A DNA stretch of 64,000 nt from Rapana venosa (lineage: Eukaryota > Mollusca > Gastropoda > Neogastropoda > Muricidae): positions 16,554,336-16,618,335 of the forward strand of contig CM054155.1 in NCBI GenBank assembly GCA_028751875.1. The letters run 5' to 3'. A program made the position numbers and the translations under genes. The notes under the pieces are model-generated. The model searched no databases and was not told where the DNA came from. It saw only the letters and a program-made list of their open reading frames with translations. This document shows, one piece after another, positions 57,001 to 64,000 of the stretch (position 1 is the first letter of the stretch; each line of letters opens with the position of its first letter).

Positions 57001-57395
57001 TCCCCCCCGCCCACCACCCCCACCCCCCGCCCCACCTCTCTTCCTTAATTAACACGAGTACTGTACTCCACTCCCTTGAAAGTCCTTAGCCCTTCGGATT
57101 GAAACTATAATCCGAGTCTTGTGCGGGTACGCACGCGAACATTTGGAGCTGCACGTTTGAAACCAGTTCCGCCTTGTGTGAAAGAATAGACCTTGCGTAT
57201 CGGCATGCACAAGCGTGTCGTGTTTAGACATCGTCCCGGAAACGAACTACGGCTACCTTAAAGGTGGGTCAAAGCGACAGTGTACGCGCACCAACCCCAC
57301 CATTTTGGGGAATCCGCAGTTCTGTCGCGGAAGGACAGAACAAATCAGTGTGCCATCTGCCGCTTGAACACTGTCAATAGTATTTTCCAGAAATG
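57001..57395. other. Segment present only in block 1
   Basis: CCTTCGGATTGAAACTATAA (57,091-57,110) is a plus-strand piece of the shared SINE module. The rest is unique. In block 2 this 0.4 kb is absent and array S2 follows the SINE directly. Confidence 0.6.
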
Positions 57396-58735
57396 TGCTT
57401 CAAGCCACATCCCCGTTTGTTCCTGGAGGGTTTTTTATATAAAAAAAAGCCATATCCATGTTTGTTCCTGCAGGGTTTTTAAAAAAAAAAGAAGACCATA
57501 TCCATGTTTTGTTCCTGCAGTTGTTTTTTTTAAAAGCCATATCCGTGTTTGGGCCTGCAGATGTTAAAGCCATATCCGTGTTTGTCCTGCAGGATTTTTA
57601 AAAACCTATCCATGTTTGGGCCTGAAGGTTTTTAAAAAAAAGCCATATCCATGTTTTTCCTGCAGTTAAAAAAGAAGCTATATATGTTTGGGTTTGCAGG
57701 TTTTTTTTTAAAGCCGTATCCATGTTTGGTCCTTAGATTTTTTGAAGCCATATCCCTGTCTGTTTCCCGGGAGATTTGTTAAAGCCATATCCATGTTTGG
57801 TCCCGGAGGTTTTTAAAAAAAAGCTATATCTATGTTGATCCTGCAGGTGTTAAGCCATTTCCGTGTTTGGTCCTGCAGGTTTTAAGCTATATCCGTGTTT
57901 GACCCCGCAGGTGTTTAAGCCATATCCGTATTTGAACCTGATGTTTTTTTAAAGCCATATCCATGTTTGGGTTCCCGCATTTAAAAAAAAGAACCATATC
58001 CATGTTTGTCCTGCAGGTTTTTAAAACATCCATGTTGGTTCCTGCATTTTAAAAAGAAAGCCATTTTCCATTTTGATTCTAAGGTTTTTAAACCATATCC
58101 ATGTTTGATTTCCCGCAGGTGTCTAAGCCATACCATTTTTGATCCTGCAGGTTCTAAGCCCTATCCATGTTTGGTAATGCAAGTATTTAAGCCATTTCCC
58201 TATTTGGGGCCAACAGGTGTTAAGCCATATCCATGTTTGGTAATACAGGGGTTTAAGCCATATTCCGTTTTTTGGTCCTCAAGGTTGTTTAAGCCATATC
58301 CTTTTTTGGTCCTGCCCGGTTTTTTAAAGCCATATCCATGTTTGTCCTGCAGGATTTTTTTAAAGCTATTTTCCATTATTGGGCCTTCAGATGTTTGAGC
58401 CATATCCATGTTTGTTCCTGCAGGTGTTTGAGCCAACCATGTTTGTTCGCAGGTGTTTTTAACATACCTTTTGGTCCCGCAGGTGTTAAGCCCTATTAGT
58501 TTTGTTTCCCGCTTTTAAAAAAACCATATCCATTTTGTCCTGCAAGTGTTTAAGCCATTCCCTGTTTTGTTCCCCGGTTTTTTAAAAAACATTCCTTTTT
58601 CCTGCAGGGTTTTTAAGCCCAATTTAGTTTTTTCCAAAGGTTTTTTTTAAAAACCTTCCTGTTTGTCCCAGGGAAGATATAGTTGCCCCAAAGGTTTTTT
58701 AAAACCATATGTGTTTGCCTGCAGGGGTTTAAACC
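57396..58735 (+). repeat. 33-bp minisatellite S2, block 1, degenerate
   Basis: About 35-40 units around GCCATATCCATGTTTGGTCC followed by TGCAGG and a T/A run of varying length. Many units keep CTGCAG (a PstI site). More diverged and noisier than block 2. Confidence 0.9.
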
Positions 58736-59075
58736 TGGGGCGCAACAGCAAAGTGAGAAGGCGTATGACCAGATGGACTCGCCCACTCATGGATATTCCA
58801 ATCCCACTTTACAAGCTTAGAGTCTTTAGTGAACGACTATGGACTCTCTGACTAGGAGGCTTTGACCTTCGCACAGTCCTTATGTGCTGCAGAGTCCCTG
58901 GGCTGGGGCTGGTTGGCCTTTGAGAACATCTCCAACGCTGACTGTCCTTATGCCACTTGGCCGAGAAGTTGTGGGGATGTGCTGTGGGCAAGGCATCTCC
59001 TCTATAATCAAATTATCTTTCCTTCCAGTTTCCAAAACAGAGCACCTGCCATCCTCTGCTGTTTTGGAGGTCAAT

Positions 59076-59111
59076 CGTCGGACACGACGGACTACATACA
59101 AACATACATGA
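59076..59111 (+). other. Predicted hairpin with ACAT tail, copy 2
   Basis: Stem CGTCG/CGACG (59,076-59,080 with 59,085-59,089), loop GACA, tail ACTACATACAAACATACATG. Same as 56,116-56,155. Confidence 0.6.
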
Positions 59112-59134
59112 ACCAAAACTCCATAACACAAAAT

Positions 59135-59640
59135 GCTTACATGTACGCGCGAAAATTTTAGCATCGAAATTGCACCCAAATCAGGCAAACTTCTACAGCG
59201 AAATCGATTGAATTTAGGCAAAAAATTCTATAACGAAAGTGTTACATTTAGGCAAAATTATTCAATAACGAAATTTATATTTAAATTTAGGCAAAAATCT
59301 AAAACAGCGAAAAATTGATTACATTTAGGCAAAAATACAAACAGCGAAATTATTTGAAATTTAGGCAAATTTCATTTCTATACGAAAGGGGTTACATTTA
59401 GGCAAAATTCAATTTCGAAATAGATTAAATTTAGGGCAAAATTCGATAGCAAAAGTGATTACATTTAGGCAAAATGTACCATGAAATTTGTTTACATTTA
59501 GGGAAAATCGACACCAAAAAATGCTTACATTTAGTGAAAACCAACATTATTCAGCAAAAGTCATTTTCGTGTAGAAAAACTACCAAAAAACACGAAAATG
59601 CTTTTATTTAGGCATAAATTCTTACTTTAAAATAATAAAA
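59135..59640 (+). repeat. 33-bp minisatellite S1, block 2
   Basis: About 15 units of the S1 array with more slips than block 1. Confidence 0.9.
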
Positions 59641-59661
59641 AAAACATTCGTTCAGAATCCA

Positions 59662-59857
59662 TGCAATAATTATTTGTCTATTCTAGTTATTCTTTCATTT
59701 TGAGGATACTGAGAATAAACTCTCATGTGCTTTTTGGGGTCTTTCATCAACCCCGTGGTGTTTGCCAGTTTTGTAAAATTTTGTCATTCCGCTCCCACCG
59801 GCACACAATGGCCTACTCTTCCAAAAAGCGGAACAGGTTCAAGGGGAATTACTGTTT
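59662..59857 (-). mobile_element. SINE-A 3' fragment in block 2
   Basis: Plus-strand view: TTATTCTTTCATTTTGAGGA (59,687-59,706), GTAAAATTTTGTCATTCCGC (about 59,773-59,792), CACCGGCACACAATGGCCTA (59,797-59,816). Array S2 starts at its end (about 59,855) without a spacer. Confidence 0.8.
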
Positions 59858-61000
59858 AAGCCATATCCATTTGTTCATGCAGATTTTTAAAAAAAAGCTA
59901 TATCCGTGTTTGTTCCGGCAGGTTTTTTTTTTTAAAAGCCATATCCATGTTTGGTCCTGCAGTGTTTTAAAAAAAAGCTATATCCGTGTTTGTTCCTGAA
60001 GGTTTTTTTAAAAAGCCATATCCATGTTTGGTCCTGCAGGTTTTTTGTAAGCCATATCCATCTTTGGTCCTGCAGGTTTAAAAAAAAAAGCTATATCCAT
60101 GTTTTAGTCCTGCAGGTTTTTTTAAAAGCCATATCCATGTTTGTTCCTGCAGTTTTTTGAAAAGCTATATCCATGTTTGGTCCTGCAGGTTTTTAAAAAA
60201 AGCCATATCCATGTTTGTTCCTGCAGTTTTTTGAAAAGCTATATTCATGTTTTGTCTTGCAGGTTTTAAAAAAAAGCCATATCCATGTTTGTTCCTGCAG
60301 TTTTTTAAAAGCCATATCCATGTTTGTTCCTGCAGTTTTTTTAAAAGCCATATTCATGTTTGTTCCTGCAGTTTTTTAAAAGCCATATCCATGTTTGGTC
60401 CTGCAGGATTTTGTAAACCATATCCGTGTTTGGTCCTGCAGATGTTAAAGCCATATCCATGTTTGTTTCTGCAGGTGTTAAAGCCATATCCATGTTTGGT
60501 CCTGCAGGTTTTTTTAAAGCCATATCCATGTTTGGCCCTGCAGGGTTTTTTTAAAAGCCATATCCATGTTTGGTCCTGCCGGTTTTTTTAAATCTATATC
60601 CATGTTTGGTCCTTCAGGTGTTTAAGCCATATCCATGTTTGTTCCTGCAGCTGTTTAAGTCATATCCATGTTTGGTCCTGCAGATGTTTAAGCCATATCA
60701 TTGTTTGTTCCTGCAGTTTTTAAAAGCCATATCCATGTTTGATCCTGCAGGTGTTTAAGCCATATCCATGTTTGTTCCTGCAGTTTTTTAAAGCCATATC
60801 CGTGTTTGATCCTGCAGGTGTTTAAGCCATATCAATGTTTGATCCTGAAGATGCTTAAGCCATATCCATGTTTGGTACTGCATGTGTTTAAGCCATATCC
60901 GTGTTTGGTCCAGCAGGTGTTGAAGTCATATCCATGTTTGGTCCTGCAGGTTTTTAAGCCATATCCGTGTTTGTTCCTGCAGGTGTTTAAAGCCATATCC
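59858..61000 (+). repeat. 33-bp minisatellite S2, block 2, regular
   Basis: About 33 units. From about 60,600 onward the units are mostly exactly 33 bp: TGTTTAAGCCATATCCATG then TTTGTTCCTGCAG. Before that, T/A runs add 1-5 bp per unit. In phase this gives an 11-residue repeat (KPYPCLVLQVF) open from 60,806 into the gap. Nearly every unit has CTGCAG. Confidence 0.95.
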
Positions 61001-61500
61001 NNNNNNNNNNNNNNNNNNNNNNNNNNNNNNNNNNNNNNNNNNNNNNNNNNNNNNNNNNNNNNNNNNNNNNNNNNNNNNNNNNNNNNNNNNNNNNNNNNNN
61101 NNNNNNNNNNNNNNNNNNNNNNNNNNNNNNNNNNNNNNNNNNNNNNNNNNNNNNNNNNNNNNNNNNNNNNNNNNNNNNNNNNNNNNNNNNNNNNNNNNNN
61201 NNNNNNNNNNNNNNNNNNNNNNNNNNNNNNNNNNNNNNNNNNNNNNNNNNNNNNNNNNNNNNNNNNNNNNNNNNNNNNNNNNNNNNNNNNNNNNNNNNNN
61301 NNNNNNNNNNNNNNNNNNNNNNNNNNNNNNNNNNNNNNNNNNNNNNNNNNNNNNNNNNNNNNNNNNNNNNNNNNNNNNNNNNNNNNNNNNNNNNNNNNNN
61401 NNNNNNNNNNNNNNNNNNNNNNNNNNNNNNNNNNNNNNNNNNNNNNNNNNNNNNNNNNNNNNNNNNNNNNNNNNNNNNNNNNNNNNNNNNNNNNNNNNNN
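61001..61500. other. Assembly gap, 500 N
   Basis: Exactly 500 N, starting inside an S2 unit. The round size suggests a placeholder, so the true length is unknown and the array probably continues. Confidence 0.98.
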
Positions 61501-62111
61501 AAAAAGAAAAGAGAGAGCTAGATATAAGACTGCAATACATTTTTTGGGGGAAAAAGGGAAAAGGGAAATTGGGGGTGGAAAAGTGTTGTGTGCGTGCGTG
61601 CGGCGTGTGTGGTGTTGGGGGGGGGGTGGTTATGAAGTTGCCTTTTTTTTTTTGGCCCTTTTTTGGCTCGGGGGGTCAACCCCAAAAACACCAAAAGCAC
61701 GCCCCCTCCCCCCCCCCCACAAAACACCAAAAAACACCCAAAAAACACACAAACACACATAAACACCCCATCCCCCTACCCCGCTCCCCCCCTTCCCCCA
61801 CCCCAAAACCCACACACACCAACACACACACACAAAAACCAAACCACACCACCCCCCTTCCCTCCCACCCCCCCCCCCCCCCCCCACCCCAACTTTCGGC
61901 GTTGTTTCTGCAAACCACTCAGAGCCAGAAAAACAACTTGAAATTTTTTGCATAAAAGATACACCCCCCCCCCCCCCCCCAACCACCCACTACGACAACG
62001 GCCCCTTCTTGGTCTTCACTGGTGTTGTTCTGATCCTGGATCGATGGATAACAGTGTGCACTGCAGCTTTTTCTGTGTTCAGCAATAAACGTTCCTTTAA
62101 CCATCTCAGCT
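61501..62111. other. Noisy CA/C-rich sequence after the gap
   Basis: No S2 units on this side. CA- and C-rich at 61,680-61,890, a C run at 61,962-61,980, then about 120 bp of clean unique sequence (61,985-62,110). No gene seen. Confidence 0.45.
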
Positions 62112-62523
62112 CTGGAACCGGGGGAAACGGGGGTCTAGAGCAAACGGCCTGTCTGAAAGCGAAAAGTCCGGGTGGGACGTGTGCGGTGGTTCGAAACCCG
62201 ATTAGTCCGAAACTTTTTCCCCCATCCATTAGCCCATAGTGGGCTCGGGCGCTAGCTTTGGGGATGGAAAAAACCGAGTCCCGGTGCTGCACAAAAAATA
62301 TTCGCGCACAAAAAGAACTTACGGGGCAACGAAGATTTTCCCCTGGCAAAATGTTTAGAAAAAAGCCTTTTCTGATGGGGGAAACAAATACAGTTGCAAC
62401 AAAAAAACAAAAAAAGGTACGCTCTCTTATTGGGGACGTGCTCTCCCCGGGAGTGCCGCCCAAATTTTACGCAGAGAAATTTTCGTGACTTAAAGTGGTA
62501 TAAATAAATAAATAAATGAAATA
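62112..62523 (+). mobile_element. SINE-B, most complete copy
   Basis: About 410 bp. tRNA-like head with GGGGGTCTAGAG (A-box region, about 62,129-62,140) and B box GGTTCGAAACC (62,188-62,198). Then CCATTAGCCCATAGTGGGC, GAGTCCCGGTGCTGCACAAA (about 62,276-62,295), CCCTGGCAAAATGTTTAG, ACAAATACAGTTGCAAC (about 62,384-62,400), the 3' domain with GGGGACGTGCTCTCCCCGGG (62,433-62,452) and CAGAGAAATTTTCGTGACTT (62,472-62,491), and an (AAAT)n tail (62,499-62,518). The central domain may belong to one of the named conserved SINE domains; I cannot say which without a search. Confidence 0.85.
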
Positions 62524-63475
62524 AAGAGCACGTTGTTCATCTTTTGGGGGGGTGGTGCAATCACTGAGTTTTCTACCAAAAGGGAAAGGTTTTTTTATGA
62601 TCTCAAATACAGAGGACTTACAACCGACAGTCTTCCTTAACTTTGATTTTGACGGTTTGGGTAGAAACCACCACAGGCATATAAAACATGGGGTACAAAA
62701 CTTTGGAAAATAAAGTGGCCCTCTTACTATCAAACTTTAAAAAAACCCAAAAATTATTTTTTGTTCGGGGATAAAGGAATAAGCATCATCCTTTTTTTTT
62801 TCATCCATGTTCAATTTTTTTTTAAAAAATCCTGTGTGTATGGGGGTTTTGAAAAAGTTTTCCCTTAGGGTAACGGGGAAAACTAAATCCTTAAAAAAGA
62901 TATTGATCATAAGGGACATATCAGAAACTTAAATGACCTAGATATTACACTAATGATTCATTTTTGAAAAAAAAACCAAATGTATAACAAACGCAAAGAA
63001 GTCCAGAGGTCCAAACACATGCGATAGATTTGTGTTGTTGACCAACCCTGCATCAGTAAAAAAAGAATTTCCACACTTGACTGGTGCTTCAGCTTTCCAC
63101 AATTTAAACATGGCACACTCACCTCTGGACATTAAACCTGCCCGAAGCCTACCCAAAAGTCCTTTGCCTCTGAGAAGACCTCAGAAAAAACATGACATCG
63201 AAGCATAAACCAAAAACTAGTCTAACATGCACATCCAAACAGGAGGCTAACCTGAAGCCTAGCAAGCTGAGAAAGAAATGATTGATAAAATAGAAGAACT
63301 ACACACCCACATTTCTCCTTATTTCTGCATAACGTTTTAGAAACCAAAGGTTTCGATTAGTGGTGTTATCAATTGTCGAGAAGGCTGTGGCCATTAAAAG
63401 TAACCCTTTCTGCAGTAAAGTAGCCATGGAAATTGCACACACGACCAGATTGGCATGTGGGACACACACTCGCAA
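62524..63475. other. Unique sequence, no gene seen
   Basis: 62,524-62,740 unrecognised. 62,815-62,880 faintly resembles SINE-A (GTGTGTATGGGGGTTTTG). 62,940-63,475 is clean and unrecognised; the 68-residue minus frame (62,950-63,156) has no known motif. Confidence 0.4.
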
Positions 63476-63507
63476 ACACAGATAGAGAGAGAGAAGAGAG
63501 AGGAGAG

Positions 63508-63540
<33 letters not shown>

Positions 63541-63720
63541 AGGAGAGAGAGAGAGGAAGGGGGGAAGAGAGAGAGAGACAGAGAGGAGAGAGAAAAGAAA
63601 GAAAAGGAAGAGAGAGAGAGAAAGAGAGAGACTGAAAGAAGAGAGACAGAGAGAGAGAGAGAGTTTTGAGAGAGAGAGAGAGGTGAGGAGGGGGGGGGGT
63701 AACAGAGAGGAATAGAGAAA
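63476..63720 (+). repeat. GA microsatellite
   Basis: (GA)n with GGA, AAA and GACAGA variants. Leu/Ser and Arg/Glu frames are by-products. Confidence 0.93.
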
Positions 63721-63905
63721 GGGCAAGACAGATAAGCAATACAGACAGACTAACAGACAGACAGTAAGAAATAGACATGGACAAGAAAAAAGCCTAAGCA
63801 AAAGAGACAGAGACAGAAAAGAAACAGAGAAACCGACGGTAGACAGACAGACAGACAGACAGACAGGTAGATAGACAACAAGGACAGACAGACAAACAAA
63901 TTAAA
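63721..63905 (+). repeat. ACAG microsatellite
   Basis: Two clusters of (ACAG)n, at 63,724-63,768 and 63,840-63,900, with A-rich sequence between. Confidence 0.88.
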
Positions 63906-64000
63906 GAGACTAGTCTTGTGAAAGGAATTGAGAACGGAAAAGAGATCGCGAGGTTCAGTTAAGAGCCCGGCCATACAGAAATGAAGTATCATTCTAGACA

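Larger units (their letters stand above)
58742..59857 (+). repeat. Segmental duplication block 2 (non-array part)
   Basis: Second copy of 55,839-57,000, starting at GCAACAGCAAAGTGAGAAGG. Contains GGGCAAGGCATCTCC (58,987-59,001), the hairpin, array S1 and the SINE-A fragment in the same order. Confidence 0.9.

Noticed and set aside
56200..61000. Possible CRISPR array
   Set aside because: The 33-bp units are contiguous and similar over their whole length, with no unique spacers, and the setting is eukaryotic.

Overview
The window looks like gene-poor, repeat-dominated DNA from an animal nuclear genome. The non-LTR retrotransposon relics, tRNA-derived SINEs and 5S-derived SINEs resemble families I know from molluscs, and a gastropod is my best guess; this is inference, not proof. 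I found no host protein-coding gene I would defend. Almost every long open frame is a by-product of a microsatellite, a homopolymer tract or a decayed LINE.

Sequence quality varies in patches. Clean stretches (about 1.9-3.1, 5.2-7.1, 8.3-10.9, 33.3-34.6, 35.2-36.5, 49.0-51.3, 54.8-57.1 and 60.2-64 kb) alternate with stretches where nearly every base sits in a run of 3 or more. The extremes are poly-G at 7.5-8.0 kb, T/C runs at 30-32.4 kb, A/C then G/T runs at 40.5-45.4 kb and almost pure C at 51.3-54.2 kb. Frameshifts in the LINE relics may therefore be partly technical.

Layout. 0-1.25 kb: LINE relic (minus). 1.7-2.8 kb: a GAA tract and a TTC tract facing each other. 3.8-5.0 and 26.05-27.7 kb: two plus-strand copies of one LINE family ending in an ATG-rich tail. 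5.7-6.5 kb: LINE C-terminus with a 3' hairpin and microsatellites. 6.8-7.3 kb: two SINEs head to head. 8.0-9.2 kb: LINE with its RT core deleted, then a SINE 3' half. 9.8-23.2 kb: microsatellites, degraded SINEs and noise. 23.3-24.4 kb: two SINE parts and a LINE C-terminus, all minus. 28.4-29.1 kb: LINE C-terminus (plus). 33.6-36.5 kb: CA array, hairpin, compound triplet array and the best-preserved RT (minus, YADD box intact). 39.3-40.5 kb: LINE endonuclease/linker (plus). 45.95-48.66 kb: the longest LINE, endonuclease plus RT (minus), with 5S-derived SINEs on either side. 54.4 kb: a third 5S-derived SINE. 55.8-61.0 kb: a tandem segmental duplication, each block carrying a unique segment, a 33-bp array, a SINE fragment and a second, unrelated 33-bp array, running into a gap of exactly 500 N. 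62.1-62.5 kb: the most complete SINE-B. 63.5-63.9 kb: GA and ACAG microsatellites.

The elements interact only as parasites: SINEs and LINEs carry family-specific short-repeat 3' tails, insert next to one another's tails, and seed microsatellites. The most notable structures are the twin 33-bp arrays in the 55.8-61 kb duplication, a recurrent 3' hairpin followed by different microsatellites, and two SINE families that share a 5' module but have different 3' modules.
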